This document shows, piece after piece, positions 1-10,298 of a stretch of 64,000 bases of DNA. The notes beneath the pieces are model-generated. The model was not told the DNA's origin and did not search any database. It saw only the letters and a program-made list of their open reading frames with translations. Within the stretch, counting starts at the first letter, position 1. Every line of letters begins with the position of its first letter. Made by a program: the position numbers and the translations under genes. Source of the stretch: Dryococelus australis (taxonomy: Eukaryota; Arthropoda; Insecta; Phasmatodea; Phasmatidae); the NCBI GenBank assembly GCA_029891345.1, contig CM057002.1, positions 16,862,295 to 16,926,294 of the forward strand, in the 5' to 3' direction.

Positions 1-790
1 CTCTGTCCAGTACCAGTTGTGGGTTTTCTTTAACAAGTTGTTAAGCGATCCCATGTAATCTGCCACATTTGGAATTAAGTCCCGGAGCCAGTTGCAAATC
101 CCCAAGAACTTTTTTAATTGCTTGCAGTTTTTTGGGGTGGGGAGCTTGGTAATGGCTCTAAAGCTTTCTGTCTGGAACCTGTTTTCTTCCGGGGTGACCA
201 GGTGTCCTAGAAATTCGATCTCTACTTTCCCGAAATGGCATTTTACCAGGCGGTAGTTTAAGCCATGGAGTGAAAAGCGTTCAAGTAACACCTGTAGGTG
301 GCGTCTAAGCTCTTCCCGTGAGCTGGAGACGATGATTACATTGTATGAATAGGCATGGCAAAAACGGCCTAGGTAACCAGTTAACACTACTGCCACTATT
401 AGTCTCTGGAAAGTGGCAGGGGTGTTATTTAGCCAGAATGGCATCACTTTAAATTGGAAAATTTCCCAGTTAGGTGCCGTAAAAGCCATGTATTTGCATT
501 AGTCAGGGTGTACCGAGATCTGCCAGAATCCATTTAGCATATCCAGGGTGCTGAAAACCCTGGCTTTCCCTAATGCCTTTAGGGTGGCTGAGGTTAAAGG
601 CCGGCAGGGCGACACGTTGCTAGACCTGATTTAAGTTGTGATAATTCACACAAAACTGCACGGTTTCGTCTTTCTTTGGAACGAGCACCACTTTCACGTT
701 GTACGCTAAATGAGAGAGCTCAATAATATCCTGTTGCTGCATATCTGTAATCTGCTGCTCTATGATTTGTTTCCGGTGTTCTGAAGGGAG
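1..790 (-). pseudogene. Ty3/gypsy reverse transcriptase fragment (element 1)
   Basis: Translated on the minus strand in mixed frames, this stretch shows the gypsy RT order. Around 720-640 there is a VVLVPKKD...FCVNY block, the fingers motif ahead of the first catalytic aspartate. Around 360-320 the normal YxDD box is replaced by a sequence reading approximately YSYNVIIVSSS, so both catalytic aspartates are lost. Downstream, the RLVKCHFGKVEIEFLGH thumb-type motif and KFLGICNWLRDLIP follow (about 270-60). Stops and frame changes interrupt it. It continues out of the window to the left. It lies downstream of the protease at 879-1364 as expected for gypsy pol. Seen: motifs and breaks. Inferred: dead copy. 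Confidence 0.8.
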
Positions 791-878
791 TCCAAGTGTG
801 TATTATCCTTGGCTCCCCATGAGAATCTCATAAGCGATGGACATTTGATGCAAGGTGCTTTTGTGTTCAAAAACTCCA

Positions 879-1364
879 TTATGTGCTTCTAGCACTGAAA
901 CAAGTTGCGTTACTTGGTTGCTCCGTAATTGTTGATTTATTTCCTCCACCGGTTATTGGCTGTTGAGGCCTGTGTGATTCAGGCTGCTTCCAGGTAACTA
1001 AGTGACGCTTCATGGCTCCCAGATATATGGGGGCTTGGCTATGATATATTACGATATGCTGCCTAGCTAGCCATGGCTGTCCCAGTATGGCGGTTTCCCG
1101 CAAGTTAGCTGCGACAAAGAATTTTGTGGGTATATTTTCACAAACAATATGCACGTCTAGAGTGACTGTCCCTTCTATGTATAGTGCTGCCCCTTTCTGG
1201 GCCATATGCACCGCGTTCCTGTACTGGGGTTTTCTGTGGAACTGCATGTCCCGTGGCAAAGCGGAGGGGCAAATCAAATTGGCATTTACCGCAGTGTCAA
1301 GGAGGGCCAAGACCTCCTGTCCTCTTATTTCTATAGTAATCCGCAGAGGGGTCCTCTGTGTCAT
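879..1364 (-). pseudogene. Ty3/gypsy aspartic protease fragment (element 1)
   Basis: A 161-codon open frame with the retropepsin layout: a beta-strand block and LALLDTAVNANLICPS near residues 18-34. This corresponds to the LLDSGAT active-site loop, with the catalytic Asp kept but Ser-Gly-Ala changed to Thr-Ala-Val. It ends with AILGQPWL near residue 93, the second conserved protease motif, ILG. Length and placement between gag and RT fit a gypsy polyprotein piece. The altered DTG/DSG triad argues against an active enzyme. The start is only the first ATG in the frame; in the intact element this would have been an internal part of a polyprotein. Confidence 0.75.
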
Positions 1365-1403
1365 GTGCTACCTATAGAGCATTATCCCGTGAAGCACTGT
1401 TTA

Positions 1404-1625
1404 TTATGCAGAGACCTTAAACTCACTCTCCGTTATGGCTTTGGCATTTCTCGTCGCTGCAGACTTATCATTATCTTTATTGCTAGTGGTTTCGTTAGGG
1501 TTTGCCTCGCGGTCCGCAGCCTGTTTGCCTTGGTAAATAGGGCAATATCTGTGAAAGTGTTGTTCAAGGCAGTGCCAGGATTTTGGCAATAGGTATCCCA
1601 GCTTAGGGGAGGGGCGGCATCCCAT
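1404..1625 (-). pseudogene. Gag C-terminal zinc-knuckle remnant (element 1)
   Basis: Minus-strand frame with SWHCLEQHFHRYC (residues 16-28, bases 1542-1580). It aligns position for position with CWFCLENHCNKDC in the gypsy copy at about 33 kb, giving the CX2CX3HX4C spacing of a retroviral-type zinc knuckle, here with the first Cys changed to Ser. The family role is nucleic-acid binding by Gag. It sits between the capsid-like part (about 2140-1825) and the protease (1364-879), as expected. Frames do not join, so it is a broken copy. Confidence 0.6.
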
Positions 1626-1824
1626 CCTTTCATGTCTCCTGTGGGTGTTATAGGGGCTGTGGCAGGTGCCATTTTTCCACGGGCCTGCACCTTCTGCTTT
1701 ATTAAGAAGTCCTATTCTCAGATTCTTGCTCTCCTGACTAAATTTTTAGGTGTTGCGGCTCTGGTTCTCTTAAATGGGACTGTATCTCTGACAACAGGAG
1801 TTGGGTGATCATCTCTCTACTCCC

Positions 1825-2433
1825 TCATCTTCTTCTGCTCCCAGACAAACTCTTTGGAATAAGAGAGCCTTGTGGCAAGTGAACAGCTCTGCCTCTTCCC
1901 CCGGCCTCTGAGATTGAGTGTAGAGTTCTTCCCGCAACCTGGTTACTACTTTCCTGCCCGTGAAATACTCCAGTAGTCACTCTTCTAACTGTTCCCACAT
2001 GACTATGAAGCATCTGTACTTTTACCACCATTTGTTGGCTTCTCCATGAAGTTGAATTTTTGTCCATATCTACCCATACGGTTTTAGGGGCTAGGGTCCA
2101 TGCAAACTCCATTTTGCAGGGCGTTAAGAATTGCCTAGGGTCCTCTTGCTGCCTTCCTGCATATTCAGGTAGTAGCCCTGGCTCTGTAGTAGCATTTCCG
2201 GGGTCATGCGAGCATTCCTGATCTCCATTTGACTCCGGGCATAGCATTTTGCAAATCTGGCAAATATAGGTTAGGCCAGTTATGTACCGTATGCTGTATG
2301 CCCATCCTAAGTATAGATGGTGGTAACTGCGTGGGCATTTTTCGCATGCGATGTAGATGCAACCTACCCCTTTGCAGCTGCAGTGGTCATACTTTTCTTG
2401 TCGTTCGCAGCAATATGCGCATCTGTACTCCAA
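1825..2433 (-). pseudogene. Gag fragment with PHD-like Cys/His domain (element 1)
   Basis: A 202-codon open frame. Residues 5-63 are rich in Cys and His: C5-X2-C8, then CEKCPRSYHH (30-39), then CQIC (about 58-61). The block C-EK-C-PRSYH closely resembles the CDGCPRSYHxxC core of PHD fingers (C4HC3), but the Cys expected two residues after the His is absent. After an acidic linker, EDPRQFLTPCKMEF matches the start of the gag capsid-like segment of the gypsy copy at 33.5 kb (EDPVAFTQECEKEF). Seen: spacing of Cys/His and the gag match. Inferred: a chromatin-reader-like domain once fused N-terminal to gag. Zinc binding and function are unproven. Confidence 0.6.
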
Positions 2434-4523
2434 CCTGTCTTAGTCAGCCTCCTCCCAAATGAGGAAGATAAAAAAAAAAAGCTGCCTCTACAATGAGCAC
2501 GCTCTACTGTACGTACTCCGGTTCCAGCACAATCGAGTATGGAGCTGAGGCTGCCAGAGACATTGCCCTCCTAAGGAATTTCTTCGAGGTTATTTTCCAT
2601 GGTCATTATCAATATAATTGGAGGTGGGCATCACAGGGTGTTTATCTAGACACTCTGAAGTCATTTCGTTAACTCTGGGTGTGCATGTGTAGCTCCAATG
2701 TCTTCTCAGGGACTACATAGTCTCGTAAACGACGGCGAGGTCACCAGCAGAGGTGACACATCTTGGGGTACCGAGAAACACCCAGTCCGATAGCTGATAT
2801 TATTGTGGATGGTCACTTCGGTAGTTTCGGCCCACAGTGAGGATGGCACTCTGGCTGGGCTCATGCTTGAGCAGCTTCCTCTCGCGGGCTCGAGTAGACC
2901 CTAATGAAACTTGGTCCCTCCCCAACAGTTCGCTTTGCCTCGGAAATTGCGCTCTTACTCGCCTTTTTCCTCCTATATGTACAGGAATCTGTAGGCTGGA
3001 TAACGTTCCAAGTATTCTGTAGTCAAAGGGAACTCTAATCTGGCGTGGTCTTCCCAGTGGGCCAGCAATGCTCCCTAGTGATGATGCCATAGGGGTTTGT
3101 TCCCTTTTACCTTCCCATCAACAAGTAGTAAGGGGGGCGATGTAATCGCTCAAGTCTTATTGTTGGGGTTGAGGGTTCGAAACTACACACAATCTTAGAG
3201 GGGAGTACTGTCGTGGTCTTCTCGAGGAACTAGTCCACTGTCAGCCTGCAGTGAAAGGGGGGGGGGGGGGAGGGGAGCGGCATGATTGCTCTAGTCTCAC
3301 CATCAGGTTGAGGGTACTGACTTTCCTCATAAAGAACATTAAGTCCTTCTCCAATTCTCCAGTGACGTCCAAGGAGCAGCAGACTGCTCAATTCAGGTGC
3401 ACATCTGGAGCCTCCAAGCTTTCCCTCCTCAGGCCTGGGAGGCCAGGAAAGACTCTCTATGCCCTTGCCAAGGGAGTAACCACGAGAGCGGTGTGACCTG
3501 CTAGCAGCTAAGCACCCAACTCTAGCAAGAACAAGGAATTTACTTCCGGAATTATTATATAAGGGAGGTTCGCGTTGCAGCACAGTCATGCGTGGGTCTA
3601 ATATAGGATAATGGTAGGTAAGAGTAACTGTGAAAGCAGAAGGCTAACTTGAGAGCAAGTGTCCTTAATGCCAAAATGATAAACATAGACTTCTGACTTA
3701 TTCCCAAAAAAAACCTTGTGCGCCAGGACAAAGCATAAGATATGGTGTGTGACTCAAGACTAATGGCGCAGGAACGTGGCGAGAATTGGTCAATTGCAAA
3801 CACACTGAACTTGGGAACTGTAGCGATAGCTGGTTAGTGACGTGCTCAGGCGGGGACTTACTCCAAGTTAGCTCTTGAATAAGCGGTAACTGCCGTACAT
3901 AACAAAGACAACTGGACAAGTGTCCCAGAGTTCATGTTGAGGAGCTACTCCACCTCTGAGAATGGCTGGTCCGTGGCCTATATACTGCTCTGAGGAATGT
4001 GGTAAGCGAAAGGCACATGAAGCAGCAAGAGAGTGGGAGCAGCTATCCCTCCTGCGTGTCGAGGATGTACGTACAGTATCAGCCGGACCAACACAGCATT
4101 GGGCAATGGGGTGGCCTATGCACTATAGTAGAGAGCGGTGGCGGCTTGTGGGTTGCCTATTGGCAGCATCGAAGCGTAGAGGATGTGGCGAATGCGTTAG
4201 CGATGGCGTGTAGTGGCACAGAACAAAGGCAGTGACAGAGGCGCAGGCTACTGCAAGCAACGGACATCGCCTCGTGGCACATCAAGTATTTGAACTAATT
4301 GTTTTTTTACATTAGTTTCCAACCATGGAAATCTTAACATTTATTTTCACATTCCGTGAGAAAACAAATTACAAAATTAAGAATTCAACAAATATTTAAG
4401 TGCTTATCAAAAGTTTGGTTGACACAAAAAGTGGAAAATTTTGTTGGAATATTTACTTGTTACTTTTAAAATAACCAAGCAAAACTAAACTAGTAATGTT
4501 CCCAAAAATATTTTGTTTAATTT
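2434..4523. other. Unassigned repeat-rich region upstream of element 1 gag
   Basis: No host gene is recognisable. Several open frames of 60-120 codons occur on both strands without any protein family I recognise. A run of 14 G lies at 3257-3270 inside a purine tract, and TATATA occurs at 3980-3985 and about 3560. If element 1 is intact here, its 5' LTR and leader should be in this interval, but I could not delimit LTR ends, because no second copy of the sequence is in the window. Confidence 0.3.
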
Positions 4524-5483
4524 TGACGTGTGCCGCTTAGACCATTATTTTATAAAACGATTACTGTTCTTCCACATGCAACTACCAACCACAGGAAGGT
4601 ACTACCATTATGTCTAACAGGAAGTGTTCTTGCCAGAGATATGGAAGACACTTGGTTTCCCAGACTGTTCCTGAACTGCCCTTCTCGATCTTCTAACTCC
4701 ATATACTATTAGTGTTTACACACGTGAAGGAGCTAACCATGCACAATGTGTTACGAATGCGTAGAGAGTGGGTTAAATTCAAAAGTACTTTGGAATCACT
4801 GTAACAAAAGATATTTGATGCAGCCGCACAACGCGCCAACCCCCCGATGCACCCGGCAGATAGTGTCGCCACACCGCAGAAGGGAGCCAAGCGCCTGAGG
4901 CTATACCACGAGCGCGAAAGGGTAGTTCTCCCACCCCACGCACTCCAGGCAGACGTCACACCTGCCACTCTGGGCTCACCACACACTCCAGAGGAACAGT
5001 ATATAAGGAAGTGCATGGCCGAGGTCGGGTGTTATCATCTTCAGTAGCTCGCCTCAACACTTCTTGTGCTGGGGCTCTCTACTGACCACAAGGCTTTCAC
5101 GGTCCTCTCCAAGAACTTCTAGTTCTCCAGTGACTGCAGCCACCATTTAACAGAGGCTTCTACCACCTCTTGGCATTGATGTTACCAGACGCTGCTTCTA
5201 CCTGAAGACATCGAACATGACTTAACACTGTAGTAGTTGTGACCTCCTGGTTCTTCAGCTGCCACTACTTAAGTGGCTCCTCAGTTAAGGTTAAGGCCTC
5301 TTTTAGGCAAACCCAGTTAGTGCTAGCTGCGATAATAAAGTTAATTATTTCCCTTGTATCTAAGTAGCATAGGAGCGGGTCACCTTCACCCGTTAATGCG
5401 TAGGTTAAGTACTTCCGCAGCATGGACTTATTGGTAGCATGTAAGAGTTACGTAAATATTTATTGTTGAATAAATACTTAATC
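4524..5483 (+). mobile_element. Gypsy LTR, 5' part (LTR-A-like, plus orientation)
   Basis: Begins TGACGTGTGCCGCTTA at 4524, the same start as the complete LTR at 9029, preceded by ATTT. It keeps the LTR landmarks in order: a TATATAAG box at 5000-5007, a hairpin GCGGGT-CACCTTC-ACCCGT at 5375-5393, and TTTATTGTTGAATAAA just downstream (about 5459-5474). The stretch from the TATA box onward also matches 59745-60290. The copy stops at 5483 where another LTR begins in inverted orientation. U5 and the LTR-encoded ORF are therefore missing in this orientation. Confidence 0.7.
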
Positions 5484-6165
5484 TTGACACATGCCCGGGT
5501 TACTGAATAGTAAGCACGGTCGTCATGGCTTTGCTTGTGCTAGACTAAATGCGCGACGGTACAGATTTTCTAATCCAGTTGGCATTTGTGACTTGTTATT
5601 TTAATTGGGCGAGTTGGATGACGCATTAGTACAAAGTTGTCTATGGCTGCATTCTTTCCCACCGTGGGTTTACGCGTAGGCAGTTGGATGGAGGTGTCGG
5701 ATTTGTTTATTTGGCTTACTTGACTTCACTTCGGCCAGTTGTCGTACTACTGCTGGTCACTGGCTGGAACAGGTGGTGCAGTCCGCTGGCTGTGGGTCGG
5801 TGATGCTGTGTCAGTCAACACAATAATGTTGATTTCAGGCTCCTCCTCCTTCGCTCCAGAAACTGGGGTTGGCGATCCCAAACCTTACCTCAGTACCTCG
5901 TACAAGACCCTGCAGGAAGGGGTGGTAATCTTGATGGGTACGGATGTGAGGTGGAAAGGCGATATATCGGAATACAGGAGATGTCGTTTTCTCCAAAAGT
6001 CTGACCAAGGTAGTGCGATCCCGTTCTGCCTGTCTGTCCAAGGTCGGAGGAGCCAGTACAGACTGCTGCTTGGCAGCGAGGTGAGCTGTCCTTTGCCGCT
6101 GAATGATGAGTCATGCACCATGGACACGAAACAGTTCCCTAGACTGGCGTATGGCCAGTAGCAGC
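5484..6165 (-). mobile_element. Gypsy LTR-A 3' part, minus orientation, with LTR ORF
   Basis: Starts TGACACATGCCCGGG, the inverse of the LTR-A 3' end (compare GGCACACGTCA at 10796), and runs inward through U5. It ends near 6165, where integrase sequence on the plus strand begins, so the junction is a rearrangement. It carries one of the conserved LTR ORFs (see 5835-6110). Confidence 0.65.
5835..6110 (-). CDS. LTR-encoded ORF-A, copy in the 5.5-6.2 kb LTR
   Basis: Minus-strand frame reading QRQRTAHLAAKQQ and then DRQAERDRTTLVRL, a variable middle, and GLVRGTEVRFG with FWSE at the end. The same order is found in the LTR at 10299-10676 (RRERHAVLLATRQ, ERQAEWDRAAQL, GLLTDTEVRFG, LWTNE). No ATG is evident at the expected position here, so the copy may be truncated at its 5' end. 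Function is unknown: no known domain, basic N-terminus, and no signal peptide or membrane segment. Confidence 0.5.
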   Translation of the reverse strand, partial: LIIQRQRTAHLAAKQQSVLAPPTLDRQAERDRTTLVRLLEKTTSPVFRYIAFPPHIRTHQDYHPFLQGLVRGTEVRFGIANPSFWSEGGGA

Positions 6166-6169
6166 TGCC

Positions 6170-6760
6170 AGCATAAGCTTGGTGCTCCAGAAGGCTCCCC
6201 CGCCACTGGCAGGCAGACCATAGACGTTGAGTCGTATGCCTCAATCCGAGGACTTCTGGCTAGCAGCCTTGGCCCGCACCACACACGTCCAGCGAGTCCA
6301 AACTGCATACATTCTCAATAAATACCCCCAACTGAAACCTGGGGTAAGAGAATTTAACTTAAGGGAAGCCGTCCTTCTGTGACGTCACCCTCTGAGTAAG
6401 GTCAGCAACCAACTAAGCGTTGGCCTTGTTGACAAATGGGAGGGACCGCACCATATAGTAGTCAAGGGAGACAACATCTACTGGGCCAAAGATATACGAG
6501 GACGAATACGGAAGGCTACCCGAAACCAGATACGACCCTACCCAGGGTACTTGCAGACACTTGGGGACAACGCCAAAGGAGATGCCCTTGGCCAGTCTGA
6601 AGATGAAGACGAGCCCTCACCCAAGAGGGTTGCTCTACACACCGAACTGGGACCCATGCCCGGACTTCGAGGTGCCACATTGGAAGTGCTCCGCACCGCC
6701 ATCTTGCTACGTGAGATGCTGCTTTCATCAAGAATGTTGATGCCACCCACTACCCCTTAA
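6170..6760 (+). pseudogene. Ty3/gypsy integrase C-terminal tail (element 3' end, plus)
   Basis: Plus-strand frame beginning about 6255 reads WLAALARTTHVQRVQ, then GVREFNLREAVL, an in-frame stop near 6380, then NIYWAKDIRGRIRKATR and DALGQSEDEDEPSPKRV. These match the integrase tail of the 25.5-33.6 kb element (RLAALAHNMHAQKAQ, GVREFHVGEGIVL, DVYWAEDIRGRICEATR, GDTFGQSGDEDEPPPIRV). The catalytic core is not present, so this is a 5'-truncated element. It continues into the 3' UTR and 3' LTR on the same strand. Confidence 0.8.
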
Positions 6761-9028
6761 CAGGCACATCACCCGCACTAGAGGCTGAGGTAAATCTCCC
6801 TTCCACTGCCTCACCCCTAGAACTGGCCACCGAGACAGTCGATGCAGCCCACGACCTGGTATCATGACGAGCTGTACTACCCACATTCGGCGTGGAGATC
6901 TTTCTCTCCCGCACTGCCCCGTCAGAGAAACATCCTGCCCTACGGGTAGGAACCCGTACAGTCGGGGTGGAAGGCTTGACACTCCCACACACTACCTCAA
7001 CGTCCCTTAAACGAGTGTCCTTCCCCTTCGTTGTGGCAGAAGAAGACGTCACGACGCCCCAGGCTGCTCCATGATGCCTGATGCCCCCAAGGCCGCCCAC
7101 ACGCCTGGCTGGTATTGGGAATCGCCATGGAGACCCACAACCAGGTATATGTGGCCGTACCCTCCGCACGCTGCCCTTTGTCCAAGGGGGAGGCCCGCTG
7201 AAAGTGAAATCGAAGATCGCCAGTGAGTGTGCGAATATAAAAGACAGTGCAGTACCCATAAACTGCTACTATGTGCAAGTGACAAAAGAACTATTACAGA
7301 CCGGTTATGCGTACCACAGTTAATTTAGCCACAAGCCAAAGACAGTGACATAAGCAGAACAATCACATTTAGGGCAAATTAAAATTCAAAAGCATCCAGT
7401 ACAGTTTCACCAACGAGGTAAATGCACCAGTAATTAGTCACTCGACTATGTGATAATTAACTTTTTCAATAAACAGCTATACGTAAGTAACTTTTTATAG
7501 ATATTTTACACCTCACGGTTCAAGTGTTACAGCGGCCGACAGCCCACTTAAGTAGGTAGCATTACGAATGGATGCTCACCACAATGACAGTAATGGCTAC
7601 CACAGTGCCAGTGATTAAGTTTAAGACAGAGACTACGACATTAGAATGAAATTTAGGTTTTTATATTTTTATAATGATCATCCATAAATCTCACTTGATG
7701 TGTAGGTAAATCTATAAATGTCACCATATGTTTTGAAAGTGTTTGTATGAAGATTGCTTGCATAAAGAATGCCATAGTGTAAAAGTGTTTTTTCAGCGCG
7801 GACAAAATTGAACATTCCTCAGGAACTTACCTTGAACATTCCAACGAAAATATACAGTGTACATTTTAGCTGTTAGACCTAGAATATAAGATGGACTCCC
7901 GCAAGGGATAGTTAGGTTAATTTTTTTATGTTTTTTTAATATTAAATCTGATTTGATGTATAGGCACACAATAAAATATATTAATACGTTTTGAAAGTGT
8001 ATATGTGAAGATCGTCTACAAGAAAGAATGCTGTTTTGTAGGAGGATATTTTTATACGTATGCTTATATTTGTATGTTCTTCTGTTTGCAATATCTTCTG
8101 CGTCTACTCAGGATAACAACCAAAGACTCCGAGCGTTAAAGCTCCCCAAATCTGGTGCAAGATATTTTTAACTTCCAATTTTCAGTGTTTATATCTATTG
8201 TATTAAGTGACCAACGTACGCACAATTTTTCCCTATAGTCATGCATGTAGTGTACTCGCTTTGTATTCGTTTAGCCTGTTAACCCAGGTATTGAAGGGCC
8301 TGTGGTTGTCCACCTCGCAATCTGACACACATAACTATTTAGCTTGCTGACAGACACAAAGGTTCCCTTGAAAGATTTTCCTATTTCTTTCCTAACTCAC
8401 TGCAGCAAGCTCCAGGATAGTAGTGGCGTTTCCGCACCTTCTGCGAGTAAGGCTTGTACATATTCTAATTATCATTGTTTTTAGTCCCCTCGTTTAGAGG
8501 TGCTACTGTTTTATATCATTTTTCTTTCATGTTTTTATATACGATATCATTGTAATATTCAGCAGCGCCAAGCTGGTTTTTGTCAATGGCACGCATATGA
8601 AATGTAGGCCGGTGAGACACCCCACGCACGCTGCTTCCTAACTCCGTAATCTTTGTAACATGCGGGGAATACACACACTCGCCACATAAGCAAAGCCCAA
8701 TCACAGTGGCGAGGAGCAGAGTAAAAGGCTGCCTGAAATAGAGAGAGAGAATCAAGTTTTCCAGCCGGCCGCCGCCACTCCACATGTTTCGCTTTGCTGG
8801 CTGGGCGACCAGTGTGCACAGAACACGCACCGCTACAGTGGTTAAGCCCCTAAACTTAAGGGTCCCGCCCACCTGTACACAATATTTTTTTTCCATGCTA
8901 TCTGCCTCTTTATGTCTACCGATGCCTACCCAGACCTTACAGACCTTGAAGAAAGGGGGGCCTACACCTTTCTCCACCACCTTTTCTACGATGAGTCTTC
9001 AATTCCAAGGGGGGGGGGGGGGGCGAAT
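6761..9028 (+). other. Gypsy element 3' untranslated region and polypurine tract
   Basis: This is non-coding sequence between the integrase tail and the 3' LTR. From about 7535 to 8990 it is repeated, inverted, at 27290-28665 and, more diverged, at 62835-64000. The three copies define it as internal 3' UTR of one family. Just before the LTR is the polypurine tract, here expanded to 15 consecutive G (9009-9023); the other two copies have GGAGGGGGG-type tracts. Antisense open frames (for example 8516-8980) lie in it, but they are frame-shifted in the other copies and I do not call them genes. Confidence 0.75.
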
Positions 9029-9367
9029 TCACGTGTGCCGCTCATACAACTAATCTAATACGATTACGACTCATCACCAAGAGTACCTCTCCCACCACTA
9101 CAACATGAGTGACACATTGCCTACCCTACAGGCAGCCGGAACTTATGAGCGAATCCTTCTCACCTGGAGGATAAGCATCCCGGCAGGCACACCGCCCCCC
9201 CCCCCCTCCCATGACAATACTGAGAGCCCACAAGCTGCCCAAATCTCTGGCAAGGTCGAGCACCACCGACGAGGCACGAAGCAGAAATGCTGACCAGAGA
9301 TTTCCCACGCCAACAAGGGAAAGAGGACATCACGCCTCCCCCGCACCAGCAGCCTACAAGCTTCCAC

Positions 9368-9375
9368 TATATAAG
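9368..9375 (+). promoter_or_regulatory. TATA box of LTR-A
   Basis: TATATAAG, about 340 bp inside the LTR and 360 bp ahead of the AATAAA signal. Equivalent boxes are at 5000 and 59748 (plus) and about 59285 (minus). This is consistent with a U3-R boundary just downstream. Prediction from position and repetition only. Confidence 0.55.
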
Positions 9376-10298
9376 TCAGGACGATGCCAAGATTGAGAGT
9401 AATTCTTGCTCCATTTCTCGCAACATCCCACAGCACTGCTGTCAGTATTGGGACCACCCAAAATCTTCAAAGCTTAGAGTACGCTCCCTGCGGCTACTTT
9501 ATTACCGATGACCAGTCAACCCGACAACCAGCGAACATGCTTACCAAAATGTTAAATTCACTTTGTCTCATCAAAACATCTTTATTAGACAGTTTACAAG
9601 TATTATATATTTTCTCGTTGAGCTAATTCTTTCCCGTTCTCCATTAGAACCAGGTCGCCTACACCTGGCCAGCGTAGTAGCCTTCAGACTCAATTGCCTG
9701 GTAGCAGGTAGCACGCGTCGCATATTTATTGAGGCTTCAATAAACATACTGTTGTTTCCTACCTTTCAGCTTTATTTTTCTTAGAGTATCTGTCTGTTTG
9801 CCTGCTAGATACAGGTTGATACATACACCTTTGACAAGGACCGGGGAATTTATAACTACCGAATTAACTTCAGCCACGGGCGCCCTTCAGGGGTCCATCA
9901 TATTTTCACACACCCATTAGACGGCCATCTGTTGCTTTCAAAACTAACACAGCATTGCTTCCAGTGCTGGTGGAGAGGAACAGAGGAGCACCGACCACTA
10001 GCAACACCTACACCCAGAGTGGGGCAACAGTCTCAGGTTATTGCCTTATCCCACAGCATTGCTGCCAGTGCCGGGATATACCGTGGCTTGAGAGCTACCA
10101 TTCATTCCTGTGTGGCCGCACATCCAGTGGCGGCATCAGTGACCCAAACAGCTCCCCGTCTCTGATCAGACCGCATAGCGTGGGGGGTCAGTGGAGACTT
10201 TACAGAGCCTGGTCAACAAGCCAAAACTGGACTAACACTGTAAATTGTGTTTAGTTTGTTCGCCTCAAGGTGTACCCAGTAACCTGTGAGCAGAGACT

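Noticed and set aside
8516..8980. 154-codon open frame antisense to the gypsy 3' UTR, partly matched at 27.5 kb and 63.1 kb
   Set aside because: Similarity is equal in two frames and only reflects nucleotide similarity of the repeat copies; the frame is broken in the other copies.
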